From NCBI GenBank assembly GCA_023548195.1, contig JAJHZJ010000014.1, positions 14,670,718-14,734,717 of the forward strand: a DNA stretch of 64,000 bases. The letters run 5' to 3'. The translations under genes and the position numbers were made by a program. Source of the DNA: Bettongia penicillata ogilbyi. Lineage: Eukaryota > Chordata > Mammalia > Diprotodontia > Potoroidae. Below, in pieces: positions 29,519-40,257 of the stretch; the first letter of the stretch is position 1, and every line of letters begins with the position of its first letter. The notes under the pieces were generated by a model that ran no database searches, had not been told where the DNA came from, and saw only the letters and a list, made by a program, of their open reading frames with translations.

Positions 29519-29817
29519 CGGTGTTTAACCCTTTAAGCCCTGTAGGAAGAATGTTGCTGCGATTCATTTTATTCCCTTTGAGTTTTCCTGTGTGGCGCCC
29601 TCCAGAGCCAGGCTGTTTTTCCATTGGCTGCAGAAAACTGTTGCACTTACATTCATCTCTCCCTTTTGTTTCTTTTGCCCCTGATGTTTTCAGTCTGAAG
29701 CAGTGGTGATAGAGGAGATTGAAACAGCTCAAAGGGAACACAGGATGCACACATTTAGATTGTCCACGCCATATATTCCCACCACCTATTTGTGCCCAAT
29801 CTGTGTGTTCTGAGCTC
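29519..29817. other. Repeat-free block, unassigned
   Basis: No repeat recognised. Mixed composition with 'cctgtgtggcgccctccagagccaggctg' and 'ttgcccctgatgttttcagtctgaagcagtgg'. Frames at 29485-29709 (+) and 29499-29819 (-) show no known domain. It could be conserved non-coding intron. Confidence 0.35.
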
Positions 29818-29935
29818 ACATTAGTCTAATAAGCCACAATCCGACACGCTGAAACTTGACGTTAGCATAGTGATGTCATTTTGGTCCTCTTTGAGAAGGA
29901 AGGACACCAACCAACTAGCCAGGTAAACAGGAATC
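29818..29935 (+). mobile_element. SINE 3' tail (marsupial tRNA-SINE type)
   Basis: 'gtgatgtcattttggtcctctttgagaaggaaggacaccaacc' matches the tail of the SINE at 46305-46612 ('gtcatgtcattgtgccttctttgacaacgaaggacaaacac'). Confidence 0.7.
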
Positions 29936-30426
29936 CTGATGTAATTTTAAATTCTGTGCTTGTTAAATGGGAAAGGGATAAACTGATTAAAAGATGTACA
30001 TGTAGAGTTTATATTCATTAATACGGAGTTGAAGATTTCAGAGTTTTGGTCAGGGAATCCAGTTCTAGTTCAATAGTGTATTATCTCCCTAACAAAGTTA
30101 CTGATACCTGTAGTTCTTTCACTAGCAACAGCTATTCAACAACTCCTAGAGAGCTGAGAAAGATAACGGAAGATTGAGAAAACCATTAGGGTGAGGATGG
30201 AGGATTGCTAAGTTGCTTTTCCGCTTCGCCAATGGACTAGAACAAAAGACATTATATTTGATAATTGCTCTTCAGGGTAAATTCTCTTATCTTCAGCTGT
30301 GAATCTGATGGATATTTTTATTAAGGCACAAGATACCTGTCCTGGCAGCCGTTGCTGTTTGTTGATATGGTGGTGGGGAGGATTATTTAAGGAAATAATT
30401 TTATTAATTTTCTGAAAGTGGAATTG
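29936..30426. other. Intronic stretch without recognised features
   Basis: AT-rich; the frame at 30208-30444 (minus) has no known domain. No repeat or RNA gene seen. Confidence 0.45.
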
Positions 30427-30845
30427 TATCACTAAGGCAGTCAATATTCACAGCACCAATGTGACTTATGCCAGCATAGTTCTGAATCACAAAGTATGAC
30501 AGACTCTCCATATAGAAGGCAGAAGACACCAGAAAGCCACAGCTCAACACAGAAAGCCAAATCCGTCTTAGTAACCAAGAAGTCAATATACATTAGCACT
30601 GCAGGGTGCTATTCCCAAGACTTCTACCGCCCCACACCTCACCCCCTACCCCAGGAGCCTTCCCACAAACACTCACAACACTAGCAGTGCCTGCCTGTGT
30701 CCTCTCCTCCATCCTGACTGCTCTCGCCAACTTCCTCCCAGCTCTGCTCCACCCCTCCTGTTCCATCCGTTCAGCAAGCTCTTCCTACCGCATGTGACTT
30801 AGGCTTCCAGGTGCTTTAAGCAGGTCACACGGACTTATTAATGGG
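30427..30845 (-). mobile_element. LTR-like interspersed repeat, sister copy of 84-575
   Basis: Shares ordered blocks with 84-575: 'ttctgaatcacaaagtatgacagactctcca', 'gacaccagaaagcca', 'gccaaatccgtcttagtaac', 'agctctgctccacccctcctgttcc', 'ttcagcaagctcttcctaccgcatgtgact'. Same orientation, and likely the same ERV family on the minus strand. The two copies are 30 kb apart with unrelated sequence between, so they are separate insertions, not the two ends of one provirus. Confidence 0.5.
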
Positions 30846-31224
30846 TAGGAAAGATCTTCAAATTAAGCGCAAAAAATAGGTTAACAATGCAGAAATGGAG
30901 AAAATATATGAAAAATATAGTATTTAAAGGCTTTAGTTGCTCCCATACTATTTCTTGGGAGCTAGTAAAGCTTAGTAGATAAGTATGCTGTTGCTGAAAT
31001 TATGTAGAATAGCACGGATTGTTTCTATAGTACCAGAGTTGTTTCCTTGGCCTTGCAGGATGGTTATTCACCTAACTGCTCAAGTACTATTTTTAGGCAC
31101 TTAGGTAAGTGGAGTGTGGGGTTTTTTTTTGTCATTTTTACATTAATGTAATCTTTCTTGTAGTATAATAAAGATTTGAAAGACAAAATAGTGTTAACAG
31201 ATAGAGTTAGTTTCACACTCAGTA

Positions 31225-31335
31225 AGATTTGGGTTCATGTGCCAAGGCACATGGGCACAGTGACCCTAGGTAGGTCATTTAACTTCTCAGTGCTTCAGGT
31301 AACTCAGTGACTGTAAGTTTCAAAGAAGATATCAG
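31225..31335 (+). mobile_element. MIR-like SINE remnant
   Basis: 'gatttgggttcatgtgcc' then 'gtgaccctaggtaggtcatttaacttctcagtgcttcaggtaac' fits MIR in + orientation; short and decayed. Confidence 0.6.
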
Positions 31336-31620
31336 TCTGCAGTAGTAGAACTAGTTTCTTATGTAGAGTTCCCTAAGCTGTTGAATTCATAGGTCCAGTC
31401 AGACAGCAATAATGACACGCTATTGAAAGTACATACACATCGTTCTAGCTTAAAATCTCCACTTGAAACTTTAAATTTTTAAAAAAGTTATTTTGATACC
31501 ATTGCATCTTTAACATGTATTTCATGTATAGGAACACCACATAACTGTAGTTATTTTGTTTATTTTTTCTAAGAAGCAGAATGCTGAAATTATCTATTCT
31601 TGGATTTATTATGTTTCTAG

Positions 31621-31794
31621 AAAGTGACAAAATACCAGTAATGCGTGGACAGTGGTTCATTGATGGTACTTGGCAGCCACTAGAAGAGGAAGAAAGCAAT
31701 TTAATTGAACAAGAACACCTTAAGTGTTTTAAGGGTCAACAGATGCAAGAAAATTTTGATATTGAAGTGTCAAAACCCATGGATGGAAAAGATG
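31621..31794 (+). CDS. DDHD1: DDHD1 internal exon (probably exon 2)
   Basis: DDHD1 is an intracellular phospholipase A1 that prefers phosphatidic acid and makes lysophosphatidic acid. This 174-nt exon encodes 'SDKIPVMRGQWFIDGTWQPL' and then 'EEEESNLIEQEHLKCF..QQMQENFDIEVSKPMDGKD', the conserved region before the lipase domain, with tryptophan-rich WWE-like spacing. The acceptor is 'ttatgtttctAG'; the donor is GATG|GTAAGA. Reading is in phase 1 at both ends: the first two bases complete a codon begun in exon 1, and the last G begins the next codon. There are no stops or frameshifts. Exon 1, large and GC-rich in the family, is not in the window, so intron 1 is at least 31.6 kb. Confidence 0.95.
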
Positions 31795-33590
31795 GTAAGA
31801 CCAATTCAGTTTCTTTACCTCATAGCTTGTTCTTCCTGTGATCCAAATAAAATCTTGAAATGAAGGTTTAGTATGTTCTAGCATTACCACTTCATGATTT
31901 AGGAGACACAGTACTTGTTTTCTAATAATAACTCTTATTTACTCTAATTTACTCTTATAACTTTCATTTGCTTATTACCTACAAACTGCTGTGAATTAAA
32001 ATTAATTTAAATTTACTACTTAGGTATAGAACTTCTGTAATATATTGCACTATGAAATTTGATATGGCATGGGCTTTATTTTAATCTTTTTATCAAGGGG
32101 AATTTTTACTGGAGGTACAGAAAGACATTACAGCCCAGTTTCAGAACTACCTAATAGCATCATATAGGGTTAGTTTTCTTTTAGTTGATCAAGTTTTTTA
32201 TTCTACTAGTATAGAATATGGTAGACATAACTTTTTAATGGTTGAAATAGTGTACTACTTTTATTGAGCTAACTTAATATTTAATATATTTGCAAAGTTG
32301 AGTATTTATAATATAAGAATTTCTAATGTTTAATTTTATAACGTAGATAGTCTTAACTTGGATAAAAATTTTGATAACTTAGCAAAATACAAGTCTTTTC
32401 TATAGCAGTGTTTAAAATACTTCTATTCTATTATTACTGCAGGCAGTGGAATCAGCTATGCTGGTAAGTATAACAGAACAGGTAGATTGGTATTTTATAG
32501 ATTTCTTTAATATTGTTTTCTTGAAGTGTTTCTTCATCCATGCTTGCCTTTTTTTGGGAGGTTCTCTTTTAAAACCTACACTGTAAGTATAAAATTCACA
32601 TACCAATAAAACATCTTCTTTCAAAAACCAACAAAAAAGCCCCAGTATTGTTAAACAGAAATTAACCTTGTAATTGAGTTAATAAAATTAATGATTAAAA
32701 TCAGTGATGCGCAAATATTAAAACAACATTGATTTTAACTTGTTTTCCCCAGCCCCAAATTGTTGCAAGAATCATCCCTTTTTTTGGGTGGGGGAGGGAG
32801 GAGGCGCCGCAAGGAGAGGAAAGGGGGATTAATCACAAATTAGAGAGCAGCATGATTCACAATACAGTGTTCAAGTTGAAAATGCCATTAATAGCACCTT
32901 AATAGTAATTTTTCTGTAACTCTATGGAAGGTGATTTTTGTCATTTTAGCTTCAAAACATTTAGCTTATGTGTTGCATTTAGCTTCTTTTCATTTGTCTT
33001 AAGCTTGAGTTGAAGAAAAGTAACTTACACCCTCTATGGTTTTTCTTTACTCCATATTGTCAGTGTAGTGATTTCAAAGTAAGTTTTGAGGATTAAGTGG
33101 AAGCTGGGTGTTTCATTGTGAGGGGAATACAGGTTAAATCTTAGTGAATGCTATTACAAAGAAGAAATTCTTTATTTAGTAGCCAGTTCTGTGTTCCAGC
33201 AGATAGGCCATAAAAATAATGCTTTGTTGACCTGAATACAGCTTGTCATATGCTGTCATCTTCTATAATAAGCGCTTTCTTTGATACTGCTTAATTTTAG
33301 TCATTCTGGAGTTAAAAAGGCCAACTTTTTTTTTCCTTTTTGATGTTTTATTAATGCTTTTTTTTGTACCACAATAATTTTCCAAAACTCTTCTCCAAAA
33401 CTGCTCATCTATGAAATAAAAACCTGTTAAGTAAAGCCTCCTGAATACAGGGACTTTGACTGACAGAATATACAATATTTATTACCTGTCCCTTCATTTC
33501 TCTATCAAGAGGAAAGAAAAAAATTCCAACATGAGTTGTCTAGAATCAGTATTGGTAATATCTTTTTTGTTTTTTTGTAGTGTTGTCTTC
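31795..33590. other. DDHD1 intron, repeat-poor 5' part
   Basis: Holds the microexon candidate. Otherwise AT-rich without recognised repeats, except a G-rich 'gggtgggggagggaggaggcgccgcaaggagagg' run at about 32785-32821. The block around 32880-33250 is repeat-free and could be conserved. Confidence 0.5.
32443..32463 (+). CDS. DDHD1: DDHD1 alternative 21-nt microexon candidate
   Basis: A pyrimidine-rich acceptor 'ttctattctattattactgcAG' is followed by exactly 21 nt and then a consensus donor GTAAGT (32464-32469). With phase 1 at both borders it would add seven residues, GSGISYA, between '..DGKD' and the next exon's 'AIHSFK' without changing frame. It lies only 648 nt after exon 31621-31794, inside a 10.9-kb intron. 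Three features together (strong 3' site, perfect 5' site, frame-preserving length in the right phase) are unlikely by chance. I recall that vertebrate DDHD1 has splice isoforms of slightly different length, but I cannot verify that this segment is one of them. Confidence 0.7.
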
Positions 33591-33800
33591 ACTTGACATA
33601 TGTCAGTTATTCTTCTAGTTTCACTTTTCTCGCTTTACATAATGTTATAGAAGTATTCCCATATTTCTCTGAATTCTTCATATTTTTTGTGGCACAATAG
33701 TATTCAGTGAAATTAATATGCCATAGTTTATTCAGCCATTACCCAATCAATGGGTACCTGTATTTTGATCCTAGTTTTTAACTACTGGGAAGGGAGGACA
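33590..33800 (-). mobile_element. L1 3' fragment (reverse), decayed
   Basis: 'gaagtattcccatatttctctg..tggcacaatagtattcagtgaaattaatatgccatagtttattcagccattacccaatcaatgggtacc' is the reverse of the ORF2 C-terminal 'IGEWLNK..YM..EYY' block, as at 9300-9375. Confidence 0.75.
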
Positions 33801-34965
33801 ATATGTTTTTATCATAAAAGAGTTTGAATGCTGTTTGGGAGAACTAAATTTTTATTTTAAAAAAAATAAAATGCCATCAATGCACCTCAACTCTTCTACC
33901 TTTAAAAATCTTAATTTATCTAAGCAATATCATATAAACATTCAATCTACCCCCGCCCTGCAAAAACAGCAACAGCAACAAAAAACTCACAATATTGAGG
34001 AAGATCCAGGAATTTAGAGGAGGAGGGGAATAAATCTGAAAGTACAAGTCTTCTTTCTCCTACTTGATTGGAATCCTTTTTTTTGTTAAACTTGGTAATT
34101 CATTACAAGAAGGATAGATATCTGCTCTCTTAAATCTTAGGTATTTCAGATTGGGAATTTGATGACTATAATAGATCTTTCTCATGTATAGTCACCAGTA
34201 TCTAAAAAGTTATCACAAACTTATCACACTTATAAAGTTAACAGCTTTGTCGGTCTTTTGATTATTGTGTGCTAATTACCTGTAGGAATTTGAATTTTCA
34301 TTTTTCATTAGTTTGGTAAATTCACACTTTAATTTCCTTCGTTGAAAATCCAGTACAGTTTCATTTAACAGTGACAACAAATGATCCATTTAAGTGCGTA
34401 ACAACTGATTTATCTGCCATTATAAGGTTAGGACATTCTAACTAAGGAATTATATTCTTTAGGAGAGAAAGTATTTTTGGTTTTAAACATTTATTAGACC
34501 TCAAAATTAAAATTGACCCTGTTTAGTTGACATCATCATATGTTACTTTAGCTTTCTATTTCTTTTCTATTTAAAGAGAAAATACATTCTGCCTGCTCCA
34601 AGTGCATGAATTTCCCATCAATACTATGTATCAGATATATAGTATATATATGTTTACTTTAAAAAGATATATGATATATATTGACTTTGTTCTTTATACA
34701 CTTTCTGGAGTAAAAATCCTTTAATATGTAATCCATATTGGAGTTGATGTGAAACTATTTATGAGTATGATTAAAACCTAACTGTTGCTTTTATAAAAAG
34801 CCTCTGAGTGCCTAGTTTGTGTCTAACGGTGTGTTAAACATTATGGAAAGAGAGGGATGAGACAGACCAAAGAAGTAGTAGATAAATAATAAATATATGA
34901 ATTAGCTTCAGAAAATTATGAAACTATGAATATAAAATAGTATAGAATAAACTGAATTCATAATT
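33800..34965. other. DDHD1 intron, unassigned
   Basis: AT-rich; a TA/ATATG-rich tract at about 34627-34682; a possible reversed L2 tail at 34800-34860 ('gcctctgagtgcctagtttgtgtctaacggtg'). No exon recognised. Confidence 0.45.
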
Positions 34966-34967
34966 TA

Positions 34968-35190
34968 TGAGTCAGCATAGTATAGTGGAAATAGTACTGG
35001 ATTTGGAAGGCAGAAAACCTAGGTTCAAGTCCCACTTCTTACTGTCATTAACTGTGATCTTCTTGGGCAAGTCACTTGATCTCTGTGAGCCTCATGTTTC
35101 TCATCAGTGAAATTGGTACAATAATATTTGTACTATCTACCTCAGAGAATTGTTGTGAGGAAAGCACTTTGTAAACTGTATGTGAACTAT
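34968..35190 (+). mobile_element. MIR-family SINE
   Basis: 'agtcagcatagtatagtggaaatagtactggatttggaaggcagaaaacctaggttcaagtccc..gggcaagtcacttgatctctgtgagcctcatgtttctcatcagtgaaattgg..gttgtgaggaaagcactttgtaaactgta': almost full-length MIR in + orientation. Confidence 0.9.
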
Positions 35191-35605
35191 TTTGTACACA
35201 AACACACACACTCACACACACACACTGAAGTGATATAAAATTAAGAGTAGTCACCTTGGAATTTAATTAAATCAGTGAGGTTTTCTGGAAACAGCCTTAG
35301 ACACATGTTACGTTTTGTTTTCTAGAAGTCCATGGAAGTATCTCAAAACAAGTTGTCTGTAAAATGAGTGTAATGTACTTATACCACATACTTCAGAGGA
35401 CTGTTTTGAGGAAAGTACTTTGTCAGCTGTAAAGCACTAAGTAAATAACCTTTTTTTTTAATACTGAAGAGATACATAATAGAAGAGTAATCACAGTAAA
35501 ATGTTTTTAAATGAATGTGATTTCCTGGAGATATATTAGTGACATTTTTGTTTGTTTTTTGTCAGTCTATAAAAGTATCTCAGAATCAGTTGTTAAGAAT
35601 CTGTC
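35099..35605. repeat. Ancient tandem duplication, two units of about 250 bp
   Basis: The first unit (about 35099-35355) is matched in order by the second (about 35356-35605). 'ctcagagaattgttgtgaggaaagcactttgt' pairs with 'ttcagaggactgttttgaggaaagtactttgt', 'cactgaagtgatataaa..agagtagtcac' with 'tactgaagagatacata..agagtaatcac', and 'aaatcagtgaggttttctgga' with 'aaatgaatgtgatttcctgga'. 'aagtatctcaaaacaagttgt' pairs with 'aagtatctcagaatcagttgt'. The unit begins in the 3' half of the MIR at 34968, so the duplication postdates that SINE. Confidence 0.8.
35198..35226. repeat. (CA)n short microsatellite
   Basis: 'acacaaacacacacactcacacacacacac', present in only the first unit of the tandem duplication, so it expanded afterwards or was lost from the second unit. 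Confidence 0.9.
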
Positions 35606-35649
35606 AAGAACATCTAGTGATCTCTATTCAAAATATCTTATTAGGTCCT

Positions 35650-35742
35650 CTGAATGTATATATGTATACATATATGTATGTATAGATATCTATAGGTTTA
35701 AATATCTCTATAGACAGGCATGCATACACACATATATAAATA
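35650..35742. repeat. ATGT/TATA-rich degenerate simple repeat
   Basis: 'gtatatatgtatacatatatgtatgtatagatatctatagg' and 'catgcatacacacatatataaatac'. The frame at 35511-35804 is carried by this low-complexity sequence. Confidence 0.8.
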
Positions 35743-35999
35743 CACAGTTCTTTTCTTCAGAAGTCTTACTTGATGTAAAATACTCTCCGTTCTGTTTCCT
35801 TTAGGACTTTTCTCTGCTTTGGTTATTCAGGTTCACTTTTGCCCCCAAAGAAATTAGATTCCCCCCCTCATTTACTACAGATTTTCTTTTAATAGCTTCA
35901 AGGTAGTGTGCATAATATGGAGAGTGCAATCTTGAAAGCATTAATTGCATAAAAGTAAAACTTTCATTTATATTTAAATCAGTGCTTCTTTAAATATAA

Positions 36000-36047
36000 T
36001 TCTCTATGAAAAGAACAGTATAGTTCTCTATGAAAGGAATAGTATTT
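36000..36047. repeat. Small tandem duplication (2 x 24 bp)
   Basis: TTCTCTATGAAAAGAACAGT followed directly by TTCTCTATGAAAGGAATAGT; 18 of the 20 compared positions agree. Confidence 0.85.
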
Positions 36048-36930
36048 GATTTGTTTTCATTTTTTTGCTATCAAGATTAGAAAATGTTTATTTATACACA
36101 TTTCATGTAAATGAAAACCTTGAAATCTGGGGAAAATCTTACTGTTTTGAGGTCTTGTGATAAAATAATTAATTAATGCTTCGTATTTAAGTATTTCAAG
36201 GATTCATTATTTCTTCAGTGAATTTGTCTTTGTGAATTGTTATCACTAGAAAATCTCATGACTTGGGGGCCAATCTTTGGTAACGAACTTTTCTGATCAT
36301 AGACTAGTCTTTTGCCAAGTAATTAGTCTTTCCAGCTGTCAGATCTTGTGGTCCATTAATATAGTCTTTAAGGACCCAGAGTAACTTCTACTCATAATGA
36401 GAAATATGAAAAATATATAGCTAAGTGGAATGATTGCCTTCCTATTTCATTCACGTTCTGATTATTATTTCAGGTTCTTGATGTTTTATTCTTCTAGATA
36501 CACTGCTTTTCTCTCCATACTCACTTTTCTAGGTATATGTAATTCTCTTCATGCCAGTTTGCTCTTTCTCCTACCTAAGGTCTTGTATCTAGGAGCTTCT
36601 TCTATTTTCTGCTTTGCATTTAGCAGGCAAAGGGTTGTTTTGGTTTTTTTTTGTTTAGGTTTGGTTTGGTTTTTTTACCTCTGAGGTCAGTCCTTAACTT
36701 CTTCATAATAAGTAGCAGGCTTAAAATGAACAAATTTGTTACAGTTAGTGGTTGGAGTAAGTTGTTGTTTTGAAGTGGGAAAGGAGGAAGGAGAGCTCTT
36801 TTGGTCAAATGACTAGTGCTTTTTCAGGGAAGGCAGCTTTGGTGAAGTCCTGAAATATACTATGAATTGCTAATGGCTCTCTTCTAAACTTATTTTAAAT
36901 TAAAACCTTTTTTACTTTTAGTTCACAAAT
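36048..36930. other. DDHD1 intron, unassigned
   Basis: No repeat or exon recognised. A short T/G-rich 'ggttttttttgtttaggtttggtttggtttttt' run lies at about 36640-36676. Confidence 0.45.
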
Positions 36931-36934
36931 TAAA

Positions 36935-38120
36935 GAATTTTAGAGATTGAAGAGACTTAAACAACTTTTAATCCAGCCTATACCTGAAAATGTACCCATC
37001 AAGGAGTTACACAGCTTCTTATTGAAGAACTCTTGTGAGAGGACACTACCTCTCAAGGCAGTCCATTTAACTTACTAAAACTCTAATTCCTAAGAAGTTT
37101 CTGACATATAACTAAAATTTGCTTCTTTGCATCTTATTCCTAGTTCTGGCCTTCCCCATAACAACCCTGTGGTTAATTCAACATATTTATCATGTTTCCC
37201 CCGAGACTTATTCTAGGTCAAACATCCCCAGTTACTTCAATTAGTGGTGCCCCTTCATGGTGCCAAGACACTTCATCATCCTTACTGCTCATCTTTGGAT
37301 TTTCTCCCACTTATTAAGATCTTTCTAGAGTGGAAAATAGTATGACATAGTTTTCCAAAGGTGCTTTTTCCAGGTGACAGCAGAACTGTCACCTTCTTAT
37401 TCTTAGAAGCTATGCCTTTTTTAATGCAACTCAAGATTTTGTATGTCTTCTGGCTAATCACACTACTGACTCATTGTGCTTGGGGTCCACTAAAACATAG
37501 AAATCTCTTTCTGACAAACTGCTATCTAACCAAACCTCCCCATATTGTGCTTGTGAAATTAATTTTTTGAAACCAAGGATGTACATTTATCCCTATTACA
37601 TTTTGTCCAAATATCCACAGTCAAGTAACTTAGACTATTTTGGATCTTGTGTCATTCTCTATGTTAGCCATCCCTCCCAGGTTTATGTCATCTATCTGTG
37701 ATATAATAAGCATGCCTTTATTCAGATAATTAATAAAAATCATTTAAAAGTACAAAGTCAGAAGAGATCTTTAGGGAAATATACTAGGAACCTGACAAGT
37801 TGATATTAATGACTTCTCTTTTGAGGCTAGTTTAAAAGCTTAATTATATTATAATCTAGCCTTCATCATTCCATATTTTCCATAAGAATATTATGAGATA
37901 CTTTGTTAAAAGGTTTGCTGAAATCTAAGTGACCTACGTATGTACAGTATTTCCCTGGACTACCAGCTTAGTATCCCTGACCAAAAAGGAAAGGAAGAAA
38001 GAAGGTTAGTCTGTGCTAACCTATTCTTGTTGAATCCATGTTGACGCTATGATCATTGCTCTTTTCCCCTTTTAAAAAAAAGATAATCACTAAGTATTTT
38101 TTCAGTCACACATTCTAGAA
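36935..38120 (+). mobile_element. L3/CR1 LINE 3' region
   Basis: Contains the CR1/L3 3' sequence order: 'aggacactacctctcaaggcagtccatttaac', 'ctaattcctaagaagtttctgacat', 'ttgcatcttattcctagttctggccttcccc', 'aggtcaaacatccccagttacttcaa', 'ttaaaaggtttgctgaaatctaagtgacctacg', 'gttagtctgtgctaacctattcttgttgaatccatgttgac'. Diverged but collinear over about 1.2 kb; no open frame. Confidence 0.8.
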
Positions 38121-40158
38121 TTGTTACAGGATTCAAAGTCAAATTTTTAGAATTAGGATTATTTCCTATCTTGTAGACAATTTATATTGCTTCCTTTTTT
38201 GGTTTGAATTCAAAACATTTTTCTCTGCTATTACAGTGGAGGGTTGGGGCAAGTTCATTAACTAATCATTTAGAATGAAACTATCCTAAGTGAATATATT
38301 GGGTTTGAGGGAAGGTAAAGCAAATAATTTTGAAGTGAAATTTGGGGTATGGAGGAGTAAGCTCCAATATTGAATATTTAGAAAATTTTTGAAATTTGTA
38401 AAGTATATATGCTTATATATCTTACATATCTTCTTCCACTCCCCTGCTCCCTTGAGCTCCCTACCAAAACCATATATTTTGGCAAGGGCAGGGGCTAAAA
38501 GAGGACAGGATATGAAACAGTAACAGTACCTTTAATTTTTAAAAATTAGTCATCATGGTTGCAAAGGCATACTGAAAATTAGTTTTTATTCTATTTTTTG
38601 TTAGTTTAAGATAATTGTGTTATCTGGATATTTCTAATTAGTTTTTTTAAAATAAATAATAGAACTAAAAATGTGGATATAGTACTGTTTGTGATTTTAA
38701 ATATTTTTAGTTGTGTGTTTTCAGGTTTTACTTAGAGAGACAATTTGATCTACCTTGACCACTTATCAGATTTTTTCAATGAATATTTTTAAAGATAGCA
38801 ACTTATTGATAATAGCTCCATCTCCAGTTACAAGTGACAGATCTTTTTCAATAACCGACCAGAAGGCACATGAAAGAAGAAACATTTTTAATGACAAAAC
38901 TTAATTTCACTTGCATGTTTTCTCTTGCCTGTTGTGATCAGTGTTATCCTTGTAATATTAATGCAATTATTTGTAGCGTTTTTTGTCATGGCTTTTAGCT
39001 TTCATGCATCTTAAAAATGCTGTAGTTAGCTGTCTTAAGCTTCATAAGTTTCTACTTCTTTTAATGACCAAAAGTTGTGAGTAAAATTTAAGACTACATG
39101 TATAATATTGCATAATAGAATAATACTGGTTTTCATTTTTTTCTGAGTTGTATCTAAGCTTTCTTTAATGTCACTTTTCGATAGAAGGGAGTGAGGTTAA
39201 AAGTCTAATACCTAAACACCAATGTAAATTAAATTTCACATATTTTATAGTACAGTAACTGAATATGTCAGAAATTACATTGTAAGGTCAGACTTCAGAT
39301 GAATTTTAAAATTCTTACCTTTTGGTAATCATATCAAAAGAAACTTTATTAATGCTTGACTTTTAAGTTTTATTTACCTATTACCAAATATGATACATCA
39401 TTTTGTTGTTTGATTCATGTTTATGTGATGTCATTCTTGCCAGCATCTTTCATAGATCATGTGGTTTGCAGTTTGGTTTTCCATTCTTTGTTATGCCCTT
39501 TTGCTTATGTGGAACTGAAATACCTATTTTTTTTAAATACATATTTTAAAAATCTTTTAACAACTTGGCTAGTCTTGTGAAAAATAAGACTGTCCTTATC
39601 TACTGTAGAAATACTTCAGTGTACTTCAGTAACGCAAAGGGCACCCTAACAAAACTCATTTGGAAGCATCTCCATTTTCTCAGTAAAGCTTTTTGTTCAG
39701 ATGTTTAAAATGTATGTGTTGAATTAATAACTTGTTTATCAGCTTTCTACTGGATCATTCATACATATTTGGTAAATGTAAATAACCTTAGTGGGTGGGT
39801 GGTGGGTAAGCATTTAAATCTTATACAAGAGAATTTTGAACTATACATGAACACAGAAATGACATTCTTTTGTTTATGTGATGCAAAACTTCTAAATGCA
39901 ATAGACACATGGTTGTTTTTAGCTAAAGATTTTAGATGCCATGTTTATTTTTTGTTTTCTCAATGAAATCAGATGATATATTTGATAAACATTATGAGGA
40001 TGTTCTTTTCTCTAGTTGTAATTTGATATTATGTAAATTAAGCATTTCAATAACGTTTGTCCAATATAATTCATCATTTCTTTTGCCACTACAACAAAAG
40101 ACAAAATAACACCCTCGTTTAAAATTTACTTTGAAGCTCAGTGTTTTTACTTTCTTAG
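38121..40158. other. DDHD1 intron, mostly unique AT-rich sequence
   Basis: Nearly 2 kb with no repeat I recognise. Frames such as 39356-39580 and 39769-39966 show no known domain. This is among the longest repeat-poor stretches in the window. Confidence 0.5.
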
Positions 40159-40224
40159 TTGTCTACCACCTCCCTCCCTTCTCCCTCCCTTTGTTCAAAT
40201 GGAGAGGATATAAGGAGAGTACAG

Positions 40225-40257
40225 ATGCTGCATGTCTTAAGCGAAAGCGTTCCCAAG
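40225..40257 (+). CDS. DDHD1: DDHD1 second alternative exon candidate (33 nt)
   Basis: 'gagagtacAG' precedes 33 nt encoding DAACLKRKRSQ when spliced in phase 1, ending CAAG|GTACAG. Both borders are phase 1, like the intron it sits in, so inclusion would keep frame and add 11 residues including a basic KRKR. The weak point is the acceptor: the pyrimidine tract 'cctccctcccttctccctccctttgtt' ends about 25 nt upstream. An upstream acceptor (cttAG at 40157-40158) would give a 99-nt, 33-residue exon in the same frame. Either form needs transcript support. Confidence 0.35.

Noticed and set aside
1..31620. DDHD1 first exon and promoter
   Set aside because: No GC-rich coding block with the family's N-terminal sequence was seen; it should lie upstream of the window.
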